NCBI RefSeq assembly: GCF_029227915.1
Contig: NC_079879.1
Coordinates: 21,284,501-21,348,500, forward strand
Direction of reading: 5' to 3'
Length of the DNA: 64,000 nt
From: Hydractinia symbiolongicarpus
Taxonomy: Eukaryota > Cnidaria > Hydrozoa > Anthoathecata > Hydractiniidae
Shown here one piece after another: positions 39,453 through 52,855 of this stretch. The number at the start of each line of letters is the position of its first letter. Position 1 is the stretch's first letter. Under the pieces are notes generated by a model. It was given only the letters and a program-made list of their open reading frames with translations. It searched no databases and was not told where the DNA came from. A program made the position numbers and the translations under genes.

Positions 39453-40242
39453 TAATAGGCAAATTTAACAAGAAAATGTAAAAAATTGGAAAAAAATTAA
39501 GACCTCGGCAAAAAAATGATGTTAGCATTAATTGCTGGTGTCAAATGAATTGCCTTGCTTATGCGAATTTTCATAGTTACAACATTTGTCCTTACCTGAA
39601 TTCAACGAGGGTGTTTAAATTACCCCACTCTCTTAAAAAACAAGACCTACAAGACACTTCCCTAAAAGTAGGGTTAATGCCCCCCCCCCTTTTTTTTAAA
39701 ACACAAGACCTTTAACCATTTATAACTGAAACAACTTATGGGCTTTGCCTGTGAAAAATTGGAATATATGGCAGATAATCTTATACCCCTGCCTTGATCT
39801 GCATTGCCAATCTTCTCCCTTACTTATTATTGTTTTTAACTTTACTTAGTTACCCAACTGAAAAGGTGGCAGGTTATAGCTTAAACTATTCAATTTCATA
39901 ATTTAATTTCATATTGTCAAAAAAATTTTCATAACGTTGATGTTTTCTACATATGTAGGTATTTTTTATAAAGTTTTAGTGACGGGCATTAACCAATGTG
40001 AATTGAACTAAGAGAGTGTAATGTGCAGTTTCTGATGATGCACGCTGCAAAATGGAAACAATCTATTCATATATTTTGCTTTTGGTTATATCCTATTCTA
40101 GTCAGACTGGCTTTTTAATACCAATTGGTTTATTATGTAACCTAAAACTTGCTATGTGGAATATATCCTGTACACTTTTCTTGGAATATTAAAAAAGTTT
40201 ACAATTAATTTTAGATTTTTTTATGTCAATGAAATAAGCAAC

Positions 40243-43200
40243 ATGGATAAGGTATGTGAAATAGCTGACCACAGATTAATATTTCACATAAATCAAAAGG
40301 CAGTTGAGGTGGATCTTCGTCAAATGATATGGCCATGTTCAGCATTTTCGCTGTTTTATATGTTATTCTGGAAAAAGTCTGGTTTTATTGATATGGATAA
40401 TGTAGAAGAATTAAAGTCTCAGAGTGAGGATGAGCCAAGTGCAGATGATAAACCATATGAACCAAAGGAAGTAGTAAGTAAAAATTAAACACCTGTCATG
40501 CTTTTTTTAACAAGAAGTTTTAATTTTGGCCTAAAAATGATATATAGAAGAAAAATTATGATTTCAATGAAACCCTATACTTTAGCATCCTATTTTTCTG
40601 CACTGTGCCAATTGGTGTAAAACAAAGCTGTTTTACTTTTTAAACTTAGCTGATTGTGGCACTAGCACAATTTTTACTAAATATGTTTGGTCTTACATAC
40701 TTTTGTATAGTGTGCTAATTTTTATCAAATATAGCGTTCATTTTAATTTTGGAGCAATTTTAGCTGGAAACATGGTGTTGGCAGAAGTCTAAATTTGTAT
40801 CTAATAAGGTTTTTTTACACTATCATATGTTCTTATTTAGACAATACCTGCTTTAAAGGGTTGGGTGTCATCATTATTTAGAAAGATATCAAGATCGGTT
40901 AGTAATTGTTTGAAACGTCATGATTTTCACAAGCTGAGAAATTAAACCATCTTTAGTTGATATACCCGCTGTCGCCTAAATTATTGCAATTTATATTCCT
41001 GTATTTGAAAATAGAGTTTGTATTGGGCTTGTGCTCATGTAAATCATTTGAAAGTAACATGTGTGTTATATCTCTTGTTTATATATTTAGCCCTTTGGAC
41101 GGTTCATCTTAATAAACAGTTCAAAAAGGTATGCTGAACCTAATATTGTATAATAGTTTTTGGTTTGCAGAACTTTTAAGCTGTGAAAGAAAGAATGATC
41201 TTACCTTTTGTATTTTCTGACAGTGTAATTGTTGATTAAAAAGTTTATTCACAAAATTTTTAATTTTCAGTGCAATAGCAAAGAGATAGCAATATATATT
41301 ATCTCAGTGCTTTGAATTTACAAAAATATCAACTTTTCTCTATGAGAATAGAGAAATAACAAAGGGTTGTATATTTAAAATTACTTTATCAGAAAAAAAG
41401 CAACATATTTAGAATGATTTATTGAATGTAATATTGTTCACCTGTTGTTTAAAAAAAGAAGACCATCCTTTATAAAATTTTTAAAATAATGTTTAAGGGG
41501 AAATTAGAACACAGCTTTAATTTTTTGCTATCATTGATGCGGCTGATGTTGCACTATGCTACACACGTGTAAATGCAGAAAAAAGACTAAATTAAATATG
41601 TTTTTTAGACAAGGAGAATTGGACTTGTTTTTGAAATTGAGTATACCAGATCCACCTACATATTATCCTATTGTTCTACCTGACACTGATGCTTCATCCA
41701 CAGAAGAGATCGATTTGTGGTCACTTATTAAGCCACGGTAATGCCTGCTTACTTTTTTGTTGATTTTCTTACAATGAATTTGTTGACGTTGTTTAATATA
41801 TGAAACTAATCGTCGTCAACCAATGAAAAATCCACCAGGTCGCTTGTCCTATATATATTGCATTTCGTGTTTCCATAACAAACAGACTAACAGACAGACA
41901 ACGGCTATTATTATAGAGATTAAGGTGTTTTTTACAGCTATTAATTTTACGAAGATTTGCAGCTATTAATGATTGTGTGCTCTATACTTCCTTCTTTTCA
42001 TTTTCTTAGGAAAGATGTTGATTCTTTTCACTTTAACACTATCTCAGACTATGTGAATGCATATAGGTATATTTGTGCATGTTTTTTAATTTGTTTTATT
42101 TATTTGTTTATCCATTTAATTACAACTCAGTATTTCTATATTATTTCTCAAGAGATGGTACCACGACACCTCTAAATGTAGCAAAAAATGTCATCGCTGC
42201 TATCAGAAGTACTGGGGAATTAGAACTTCGCATAATTGTTGAATCTCACGAAGATGATATACTGAAGGTGAAGCCCGATTTTCATGTTAAATTGAAAAGT
42301 TGCATTTACTCTGCACAATCATTGTCTTAATGGAAAGATTGTTAAGAAATATATAAAAGAATCACTGAAAAGAATTATTTATCACCAAAATATACACTTG
42401 TTTGTGTGTAAATGTTTAAGTAGATATTGAATCTTAACTTGCACACTTAATTTGCGTTAAGCAGGTGGGCTAATTGGAGATAATTTTTTAACGGAAACGT
42501 CAATAACTAATAAGTGCACCTGTTTTACCACTGACTAGTATGCGGCTAAATAATAAAATTCGAATTAGCGAGAACACACTGTATATGACAAATCAAGGAT
42601 ATGTGCGCGCAAAAGCCATTTCTACAAACATTTTTTCCCCAATAGCGGACAAAAAAGGTTTTTATTCAAAAAATTATATATTAATTATATATTAATTAAT
42701 TATATATTAATTTTTCTATTAATTCTTCTTCCCTACTTTATCCTTTTTTTACAAGAAATTCATGGTCCTAATAACTCAACCGTTTTCTTTTTTGTTTTTT
42801 CCTTCTCCTTTTAATTCGCCTCATGAAAATCCATACTATGATGTCCTCCTTGATGTTGTGGTATGTATTTCATCAATGAAATTAATTAAATCAGCGTTAG
42901 TTTTACTTGTAATGAAAACTAAATACTCAATATGATTAACTCTGAGGTCAGAAATTAGTGTCAAAAATTTAACACGATTTAACGCGAGATGGAAACCAAC
43001 ACTTACCCGATGCTGTTCTAACTTAGTCACCTGGTTAAGTAAAGAAATAAAAGTGAATCTATTTTAGCAATGTCTTGCTTATCTGCTAGAATATTATTCA
43101 GATGGCAATGCAACTAAAAAGAAAGTAGATAGAAATAATTCTTTTTTAGAGGGCCACTGAATCAACAGAGAGATGGAAAGCTGGCAAGCCACTATCAGTG

Positions 43201-46200
43201 TTTGATGGTGTACCAGTTGCTGTCAAAGATGAAGTCTTTTTGGTATGGTAATATATGACTCCAGTTTTACTGTTTTCTAATTTTTCAATGTTTTTGATGC
43301 TAATCTTTCTTATCTTATTAAAAATATTTTCAAAGGCAATATTTTACGTGTTGGATTGTAAGTTACATTACTTTTAAATTGTTAAGAAGGTTAAAAACTG
43401 TTGTATTGGATATGAAATATGAAATCAAATTGCATACGATAAGGAAATGTGCTATGCTTTACTTTGTTCTATTATAAACCGGAGAAGCAGAAAAGCACAT
43501 GTGTGATTTAAAATACCTTAGATAGGCTTGCTTAGATAGGTGTCCCCTTTTATTAGACATCCCTCAAATGAATGCATTCTCTCTCAATGATTCTTTTTCG
43601 ATGAATATTCCATCTAGTAGGCTCCTTTAGAGAGGCACTTATTTAAAAAACACTTTCATTGGTCAGGATTTTGGAAGAAGGCATGGACAATGCTGTGATG
43701 ACGATATTAATGATGATGTAGATATTTTGTAAAAAGCTTATGAAACGCCTATTTTAAACGTCGCCCTAAATAGATGCCCCCCAAAATTCTTATAACCGCC
43801 CTAGGGGCTTATGTAAAGCATGCTTATTGTTAAGATGTTTATGTCAAAATTATGGACGAAATTATTAATTAGGGAGGCTATCCATGTAGAGGAGGAACTC
43901 CGATCAAAAAGTATGGCAAGTTAAAGACAATTGAAGAAGAAGGTTACATGGTTAGAAAGTTAAGAAACGGAGGAGCAGTGTTTATTGGAGTGGCGAACAT
44001 GCATCAATTGGGGGTCGGGATCACAGGAATAAATCCATCTAGGTATGTAGTTGCATTATGACTAACAGTATTAATTATAACATCTGTTTTTCTAAAATAC
44101 CGTAGTATAGCTTTAATAACAAGCTCTGGGTGTTATTGCCTTTTGAGCCAGCCATTCAAGTGGTGGGAGGCATTTTGTAACTGTTTTTTTTTCTAAAAAG
44201 TAATCCCATAGCAGTGGCTGTAAAGCATTATTCTAAATACTTTGTTTATAATTCCAAAATATTTAGTTATTCAAACAAGGTTGAAGACACTTTCAGATCT
44301 TCTTTTTTCGTTTATTGACACAAGGGTTCTATTTAAGTGGAGTGCGTATGTGTGCTTGCTTCGTTTAAGGAAGAGTGTAATAAGTTCTTAAATTTAGTTT
44401 ATTCCAGCATAACATTTTTTTTCGCCAGGGTTACCACCATCTCTCAAAACTCCCCAATTCTCCTCAGTTTTAAAAAGTCTCCTCAAAACTCCTAAAATCT
44501 CCTCCAAAAGTAGATTTCTAAACAACTTCTTACTCAAATCTTCTTAATTTTTTTTATCTTCTCAAAATTGTCTCTGTCAAAACACTTGCGACCTTTTTCG
44601 TACTTGTGTGGTACTGCTACTGTAAGTAATTGATCAGATTAAACAATCTTATGTCAACTATATTTCCATTTGTTATAATAATAATTATATGTTTGAAGGT
44701 GGAAAAATAATTCTTAGTTGTCCACAATAAAAGAAGCAAGAGTATTCCACCATAGATTATTTCTTCAAAGCAGAACTTTCGAACTGTTTGTGAACTTGAA
44801 CTAAAATTTTTCCTTTTATGTGACACTGCAACAGCAAACGAATTGTCACACTGCGCTTTTTTTAAACATCTTACTTTGCGCATATTTTAGTCTTCATGGA
44901 ACGTGTAGAAATCCGTACAATACAAAATATCCTCCAGGTGGAAGCTCCAGTGGACCTGCCGCTGCAGTGGCTTCAGGTACTTTCGTTTTACAGAATTCAT
45001 GTTAAAAATTCACAGTAAGCTTCCTATATTGGACACTGTGTTCTACTGTATTAATTCGTGCAGTTTTCCGGGTGAGGTTTCTGATTAGAAGTTTTCCCGC
45101 AGGTTTATGTCCGATTTCTCTTGGAGCTGATGGCGGTGGTTCTATTCGAATCCCTTCCTCTGTAAATGGCATTGTGGGGGCAAAAGGTATAATTTTGCTA
45201 TTAATAAAAAAATGTGCTAGCTTATGTGTTGTATTATGTTTTCTTCTTTTTAATTTTTATGGTTTAATATTAACAAAAATGTTATTTCATAATGCAAGAT
45301 ATTCATTTAATTATTTCAGCATCATTTGGTCGCATCAGCGGTACTGGTTTCCATAGAAATTGCGACACTGTAAGCCATGCTGGTGAGAATTTTTAGTGGG
45401 ATATCAATACAGAAAAAAGTTTTTTTGCTAAGATTGTTTAGTATCTTCTTTTCATTACGTTTTTAATTACTCTTGTATTTCATAGGTGCTCTGTGTGCAA
45501 CCACAAGAGATAATGCAATCACATACGGTATGTCGAGAACTATTTTATCATCAATTCTTCGTTTAATACTGTATAGTTTCAGCTAAGATAACGTGATCGA
45601 ACTGCTATATAGAGATACCTTCTGTTGCATGAAATTATCGTCAATTCTTTTTCTATTTATTTTCTGGTTAGGTTTTCTTGCTGGACGTGATGTTGAGTAT
45701 ACTCCAGGTAAAATAAGAAATTGAATTTGTTTTTCTCTTTCTGCGGGTTTGGCTATTTATATAATACCTGCTTTTGTGAGTGTTTGCAGACTACGCATTG
45801 TCAGCATGTGTCAGAAAACATGTCTTGATTGAAAACTGAATGTCATGCTAGGCTAAATTGTCCTTTCTTATATTTTTATCTTTTGAAGGGTATTTCTTTA
45901 AACAAGGTGGTTTATTTTCCATAGGCCTGGTACAGCCTCCGCCACATGTGACAGCTTTCGAGAATAAAGATTTGACCGGAGTCAAGATTGGGGTTGATTG
46001 GAATTTATTTAATGTATGGAAATAGTACTGACCAGTTTGTTTATTTTTATTTTTATTTCGCTTGTAGTGGGGTACACGGTTTACATGCATCTAACGTTTT
46101 TTAATAATTCCTGAATAAGTTAACCCTCTTATTTTGTAGGACACTGAAAAAGAAATTTCTGAAAAATGCAAGCTTTGTAAGGATATTACATTACATATTG

Positions 46201-49200
46201 TCTAGTTGTAATAGAGTGTAATTTAATGCAACTTGTTTTGTGATTTAAGGTGTTACTTATCTGGTGGAAAAATGTGGCGCAAAACTTGTCGAAATCTCCA
46301 TTCCGGAAATGCAGGTACATAGATACTTTCTCTAAATTTAGATGGAAATAGTCTAACCTTAGCCTGGTTTTGTGTAGGACTCTTTTTATTAGACTTGAAC
46401 AGTGGGATTTTGAAGGCTAAAATCATTTTTAAATTTTGAACCGTCAGTCCATATAACCTGACAACGGAAGATTACTGCTGGATATATGGTGCGCAGACAG
46501 TTAGGTTATTAGAAAGAGAATTTAAACTTACATAAAGGCGACCGGATAGCGTGTTGTTTGTATGCGATTCTATAACCTTAAATTTCTAGCAATATAAAGA
46601 CTCGTTTCCATGCGACTGCATTTTACGTTATAGCGCAAAAAGCTCAAAAGTAGTTTTGTTAGCGCGAGCGCAGTAAGACAAAATCTAATTCTGTTAAAGT
46701 TCGCACGCGCAAACAAGAAAAAAAATCGTGAGTTTATGCCCTACAAAAGCCAGGTGGCGGAAAATGCAGCATGGCTTCGCAAATTCTTCAATTATAATGC
46801 ATGTTTACACCCCACAGTAAAGCTGATATTTACGAACACTCGATGTACCAGTTGTTCTAAAGAAATGTGTTCAATCTACTCTAAATTGCGTAACGTCTGT
46901 ATGGCTTTCAAACAATGCTTCACTTCGGCTTGCTTTATTTAGGAGTCAGCAAGAGCACATGTTGTGACCACGTTGACAGAGATGTACACTTACAGTATGG
47001 AGATTTATCACAGATACCATGACGAAATTGTAAGTCTGCTAACATTCTAAATTGAAAGTCTACCATTTTTTCAACCACACATTCCACGTAGTAAATGTGA
47101 GTCTTTTACGAGGTAAAATTTGTCTCGGTTGTATGACTATGGAGGGGAAAGAAAGATATTTCAACGTTCTAGTTCTACTTTCATGTATGACGCAGCTAAC
47201 AATTCTTTGATGTTCGTGTTTTTTCTTCATCATTGACTCTACCAATTGTGATGCTTAGTGCTGGTTTGGACCAAATATTGTTGTGCTTTTGGTATAAAAA
47301 TACACCTTTAATGTTTTCTCGCCTCTGTTTTTCTAGAATGCAGACACTGAAATGAATTTAGGATTGGGGAGTACGTTTACTTCGTATGAATATTTTTTGG
47401 TAAGTTTTTTTTTATATATATATATGTGTTATTCAAAGGCCTTTAATTTAACGCGATGACTGAAGAAGCTTTTCTTGCGTGAAACATTTGAACAAATTTT
47501 GACGAAATAATCCAAAAACAACATACTGGAGATGCGAGCTTTAGAACTTTAGTTTTATCATACATTAGGTTTGATTATTTACAAGACGAATTTCTCCGCC
47601 AGGCTTCTTTACGAATGTATATGCGCGTGTTTTGGAATGTGGTTGAGCGCCAATAAGTTTTTTTAATAGCCTTCAATTCGATGTTTTAGGCTCAAAAGCA
47701 GAGGACCCGTGCAATGAAAATTTTAAAGCGACTCTTCAAATCTGTCGATTGTATTATAACACCATGTAAGTTAGACATTTTTCTTAGCCTTGTTATCAAT
47801 ATCAAGTTTTTAAAAAGCCAATCATCTATCGATGTTTTCTCGCATATAAAATTATAATCTCTTAAATTGTACCTGTCTGGCGACCAAAAGCGGGTTGTGC
47901 TAATCACGCACGAATTTTAAAGCTACCGATAACAAATGCGATATATTTTCACCAAAGATGTTTTAGCACAATGGAATTTTGAATCGTTAGAGTTTTTCGA
48001 TAAATTCATCTTGATAATGTCTTCCCGATAAAATGTTTCGAGATAAAGTTTTTTGCTTAAAGCTTCTCCCCGATAAAAATCTTACCAACAAAATTTCCTG
48101 ATAAACTTTGTCCCGATAAAAATTCTTACCGATAAAATTTCCCGATAAACTTCGTCCCGATAAAAATTCTTACCGATAAAATTTCCCGATAAACTTCGTC
48201 CCGATAAAAATTCTTACCGATAAAGTTTTTTTATATAATTGTTTCCTAATAATATAAATTTATTTTTGATAAAGCGTCTATTTTTGCCATCTTTTATTTT
48301 GAATTATGTTTACAACTTTACATATGCGTCTCTTTAAGCTCGGCGTATGATTTAAAAGTGATATTAACCTAGGTCTTGCGTTTTTGTTTTAAGCTTGTGG
48401 TGATTTTATGCCGTTGTTGAACGAGGATAATTTGAAATATGGCTTTAATAATCTGAAACATTTGACAGCTATTATCAGGTATGAAGTCGCTTTTCTTCCT
48501 ATTTTTCTAAACACAAAGACCGTTAAATTGTTTTCTGCTCAAAGTTCTTTTCTCTGCTCTTTTTTTAAGAAGAGACAGGATTTGATAAACTGCAGTAACA
48601 GGTTATTTTCTTCCCGTATTTACCTTAAAAAATCTCAAAATTGGTTTGTGAGGCACACGAAAGAAAAATATCCAAAAAATATATATACAGTGAAAGTTAT
48701 ATATAGCAAGTACATCGTGACATCTCAAAAGTGTCCGCTATGTCAACAAATTGGCTTATATTGCTTCAAAAAACCTGCTCTCGGGTACCAGGGTGAAGTG
48801 AACCGCAAAGTGTATCAAAACACTGGGTTAGAGAAAAAGAAAGACCCTAAAGACAGGATATTGTAAATATATCTTTCATTCCAAAAAGTAAAACACACTC
48901 AAGACTTTGGGATTTTTCTTTCTCTTAACGAAGACAAATCAAGTCTTTAATAAAATGTTAAAACATAGTTTAAAGTATATATAAACAAACTTTCTACAAG
49001 CATTGCATAATGAAATCTATGAAACTTGTTTTTGTTTATTTGTTTTTAAGGAATAAATCTCTATTTAGATTTTGTGTTTTGGGTAATCTTGCTGGCCATC
49101 CATCAATATCTGTACCAGTTGGTTATTCCGAGAAAGAAAATCTTCCCATTGGACTTCTTATTCAAACAGCTTGGTGGAGAGAAGATATGATGTTTAGAAT

Positions 49201-49333
49201 TGCGCATGCTACTGAAGGCTTCTGTCCACTGCGAAAACCTCAAGTTTATTATGATGTGTTGAGCGATGACCTATCTACCGGAGAGGACACGTCGCCGTCA
49301 TCCCCTACATCTTCGTCACCCATGCTAAGCTAA
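40243..49333 (+). CDS. FAAH: Fatty acid amide hydrolase-like amidase (21 exons, 661 residues)
   Basis: This is an amidase-signature serine hydrolase, expected to cleave fatty acid amides such as N-acylethanolamines at a membrane. Exons: 40243-40473, 40841-40897, 41091-41128, 41609-41737, 42010-42066, 42153-42267, 43150-43242, 43873-44042, 44891-44976, 45103-45186, 45320-45382, 45486-45527, 45672-45707, 45925-46013, 46140-46176, 46250-46314, 46943-47029, 47337-47399, 47690-47765, 48394-48478, 49051-49333 (1,986 nt, phases consistent). The catalytic Lys is K235 in VPVAVKDE, the cis-Ser is S315 in PPGGSSSGPAAA, and the nucleophile is S339 in GADGGGSIRIP. The 24-residue S-S spacing equals that of known FAAHs. 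About 230 residues precede the Lys, as in plant-type FAAH, with a hydrophobic patch near residues 28-40. The C-terminus has the usual GNLAGHPSISVPVGY. The ATG at 40243 is the first in frame; an upstream 5' exon is possible. Substrate is inferred. Confidence 0.88.
41806..41919 (-). mobile_element. Helitron-like element (short subfamily) in an intron of the FAAH-like gene
   Basis: This 114-bp copy lies between exons 4 and 5. It keeps the A/T flanks, the hairpin region and the end sequence GGCTATTATTATAGAGA. The middle (TTTCGTGTTTCC, then ACAGACAGACAACGGC) matches the third copy at 56871 and not the others, defining a second subfamily. Its CTRR end has become TTAG. Confidence 0.6.
48063..48225. 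repeat. 44-bp minisatellite in an intron of the FAAH-like gene
   Basis: Nearly four units start at 48063, 48106, 48150 and 48194. Each is made of three sub-blocks ending in CGATAAA (CTTCGTCCCGATAAAA, ATTCTTACCGATAAAA, TTTCCCGATAAA). The later units are almost identical, implying recent expansion. It lies between exons 19 and 20. Confidence 0.85.
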
Positions 49334-51837
49334 TGCTGAACATAGGGCCTAAATTTACCTGCATATCTTTTTTTTACTGTGTAGTATTTTTCTTTTAGAT
49401 ACACTTTATACAACATTGTTGCCAGCAACCTGGAAAATTCTAACGTTTTTGAAACAGACCTGACATGCTACGAGATTGATATAATTACAAAAGCAATCTA
49501 CGAAAAGTTTTTTTAGCATGTTAGTGATTCAATCTTTCATTGGTTAAAAAAACAAGCTTAAAACGTCTCTCGTATGGTATACCTAACGTTTTTCCACTAA
49601 AAAGAATAGATTTGTTTGATTTTTTAGGGTATGACCGAACTGGCCAATTTTTTTATTTTAGCGTAGTAGAAGTTGTGTATATTTTTTTCTAACATTTTCC
49701 TCCCCAATTTCTTTTTGTATTTCATTCGTACTTTTAATATATATGAAAGAATGCAACAACTTATATAAAATATATCCAGGAAATGTAAACTATTGATAAC
49801 ACTGGGTGCTACTTAACCTTCTTGAATGTATATGAATTTTTTTATTATTATTTTGAGTATTGTTGATGTATATATATATTTTCGAATTACAATGGTAAAA
49901 CTTTGAAATATTTGTCTTTTTTGTGGAAAACTTTTGCAACGAAAACATATTCTTTATATTCTATTGGCATAATTTTTTCGCGAATAAACTTCTCGGCTTT
50001 TTCCGCGAACTAATAGCTGTCTTGGATTGGCGTTTTTACGATTTTTTATTTGGTATCTATAAATTCATGGAAGAACTGTAAATTGATTCATTTGTCATGA
50101 TTTATTTTGTACACATTTTTTCCTTGTTACGTTTTGGAGAGCAGATAGAAAAACATTGGAAACTGTTGGAAAGAATACACAATATTATACTACAACCCAA
50201 AATATCTATCCCCATTAGGAATGTAAGGGATTTGAACTTTTTTGTACAAGAATAATGTGTCCGTTTTGCATCATGAAAAGAACTTTGTATTATTTTTGGT
50301 ATGTCTAACCTTGGAGGTCTAATCAATTCCACTGTAATTACAAAACTGGATTAGCATAACTACTTTTTAACTTGGATGGTAAATTCCATCGATATAACTC
50401 GAGATTTTAATTATTCCTGACGCATTAAAAGATTAATGTGGTTTCGCGTAACCGACCACATTAAAGAAAGCGAAAAACAACTGAATATCGTTGTCTCTTC
50501 TTTCTTGTTGAATGTCAAGTTTTAAAGTGAATTGAGAATTCTTTTATTAGTGTGGCTTTTAACGTTATTAAAGTCTAAAACCATTAATTTTTTATAGATT
50601 TTAACGTTAACGCAGCTACAATTCCTTTCATATTTATCAAAGGCAGTTTTTCTGACGTAGCAGACGTGTCGGGTAGGTGCGGGACGTTTAGAATGCGACG
50701 GTCCGCTGAGGTCCAGGAAATTGAAAAAATATTCTGTGCTGTCGTAAGCAGAAATATTTAAGTCCATGAGCATTGATGAGTGAACTTTGACAAGCTCAAG
50801 GTGCTCACATTATTTAGCGAGAACTTTATTGCAGCAAGCATCACCAACATCGTTTCCAGGGTTCTGATTCATAGAAAAGGGAGCCTGAACTTAAATGTTA
50901 TAAACACTAGGATTTCCTCTCTGCTTAACAAAAATTCTTCCTTTTTCTACATTTCGAGCTTTGTTGTCTCCTTGTGCTGTACGGAAATAAACCAAAAATT
51001 TAAGAGAATTTTTTTTCGTTTATCTTATTTTTTCTAAGCGACTTGCCCTACTCCACTTGCTTCTGCGTCTCTTCTTCATGGATGTAAACCAGGTTTATGT
51101 CTTCACAAACCCCACTTAAACAAACACTTCATTTGTCTGCGACGCAATAGAAGGCGGGTCCAGACAGACAGGTGTAAATTTAACATACAAAACAAAAGTA
51201 AACTTGCCTTAATCTTGTTAAATTTTTTATGCTCTTAAATTTGTTTATGTAAAACAGAGACAGTGAATTGAAATTTTATGTCGTGCACATATATGCACGC
51301 CCTTTTGCTGAGTGCGACACCACTATGTAGATATTTTCGTCAACATGTTTTAAAATTGACTAGCACGTTCTATCTCTATGGCTTACACGACCTTCAACGC
51401 AATAACAGGGGCCCTGAAAATTTTAAATGTACCCCCGTACTCCCGTTTACAAAGATAATAGCACACTCCTCTCAAAAAACGGTCTCTAAATTCATCGGTA
51501 AAAATTTCTTAAACAGTTGAAGAAATTTTTAAACTTTTTTGTTGTTGTAGAAATTTGCATTTTTTCTCAAGTTTAAGGGGTGGGGCCGCTTGCAACTCAA
51601 TTTGCAAGTTAGTTGCGTTTTAATAAAAAAAAGTTGCTAATGGCCCATAGCTTTACTTATATGTTCTGTGACATTTTATTTCACACAAAATCATGAAATC
51701 GTTTCAACCCCTTACGTTGACAGATTCTCATAATTACACTTCGTCTGTAAAGACACCGAAATTGAACCTTTGCTGACCTCAGTAATTCGAACTGGTGAAA
51801 TAAACCAGACACATTATAGGAATGTTAAACACGTTCA
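49334..51837. other. Intergenic between convergent genes, no gene recognised
   Basis: This is downstream of the FAAH-like stop codon. AATAAA hexamers occur, for example near 49983, but none can be assigned as the poly(A) signal. No protein was recognised on either strand. Confidence 0.4.
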
Positions 51838-51923
51838 CCAACCTCGTCCCCAGGGCTGATTAGGCTTTTTATATTTGGACGGCCTAAATAAAACGCCTAA
51901 CAAGCCCCGCGGAACGAGGTTGG
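51838..51923. mobile_element. 86-bp fold-back element with CCTCGTCCCCAGG ends
   Basis: The sequence is an imperfect palindrome. The left arm runs CCAACCTCGTCCCCAGGGCT then TTAGGC; the right arm, reverse-complemented, runs CCAACCTCGTTCCGCGGGGC then TTAGGC. The end motif recurs at several places between 51.8 and 59.7 kb. It looks like a very short inverted-repeat element, or a solo pair of termini of a larger family. Confidence 0.6.
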
Positions 51924-52355
51924 ATGTTTATTTAAAATATAGGCGCCGGTTTATTCTCAAACATATACGAAAAAGAGAGTTCCCACAAGTGGCTGAGCAT
52001 GAATAAAAATAGCCGTAGCAAGATCAATCGTAAAACGAGATCAATGATTGAAAAGTAGTTTTGGAAACATACAAAACAAGTTCTTCCATCTCGTGTATTT
52101 TTCTGTTTTTATAATTCAATCTACTTCTGGTTAAAAATTTACACGGAGAAAAAACATTCATCAATTAATTCTCTTTAAAAAAATTCTCACATTATGTTTA
52201 TCTATACATATAATACAGCCTGCTAACCACATGTTTGCAGTACAAAACTGAAAACAAACAGAACGAGACATTCCGTGGAGGTGGTGACAGAAACAAAAAA
52301 GATTCAACGCAGATAAACCAGGCTTGATAAAAAGATAATGTTCAACAAAGCATAA

Positions 52356-52361
52356 TTTATT
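52356..52361 (-). promoter_or_regulatory. Candidate polyadenylation signal for the Frizzled gene
   Basis: Read on the minus strand this is AATAAA, about 500 nt downstream of the Frizzled stop codon. It is a plausible poly(A) signal, but hexamers like this are common in AT-rich DNA and no cleavage site can be shown. Confidence 0.3.
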
Positions 52362-52855
52362 TTTACTAATGAGACCAACAGAAACTTCACAACAATAGGA
52401 AAACAAAGCCAAAGCACTTTCAAGACACAGCAAAAGTATTTAATAGAAAACATTTTACGAGCATATATAAAAATATTGTTTTAAAAAATAAAGAAAAAAT
52501 AAAGTTGTAGACAAATTTCATTAACAAAAACAAAAACAAACCAAAATAAACTCTCGAAAACACTAGATGACATCACCACAACTTCGTTTCCAGATCTCCC
52601 ACAAATCATGCGAGTTTACAGGAAACTATCTTTCAGTTTAACAATGCTTGAGAAAGATGTTGTTTGACAAAGAAAAATATTTATCCAACCTGCAGTTAGC
52701 TTTGAAGTGGATATAATCAACATCTTTTCGCCCTAGATTAGGAAGGAAAATCAAAGAAAATCTTTTTTTCAGAGTTGCGCTATAATCCCTCTTTGCCTCA
52801 GTCCCTCTTTAGCTATATTTGGGGTAACAAGTTTTAAAATATATCATAAGTGTAT

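Noticed and set aside
40156-40242. N-terminal extension of the FAAH-like protein
   Set aside because: The frame is open from a GTG but contains no ATG before 40243, and a possible AG acceptor at about 40212-40213 lies inside it.
43336-43357. Micro-exon between FAAH exons 7 and 8 (flanked by CAAAG and GTAAGT)
   Set aside because: Including it would break the frame into exon 8. Direct joining gives VKDEVFLGGYPCRGGT, which matches the amidase family spacing.
48408-48866. 152-codon open frame on the plus strand
   Set aside because: Only its first 71 bases are FAAH exon 20; the rest reads through the intron, and the true exon ends at the GT donor after 48478.
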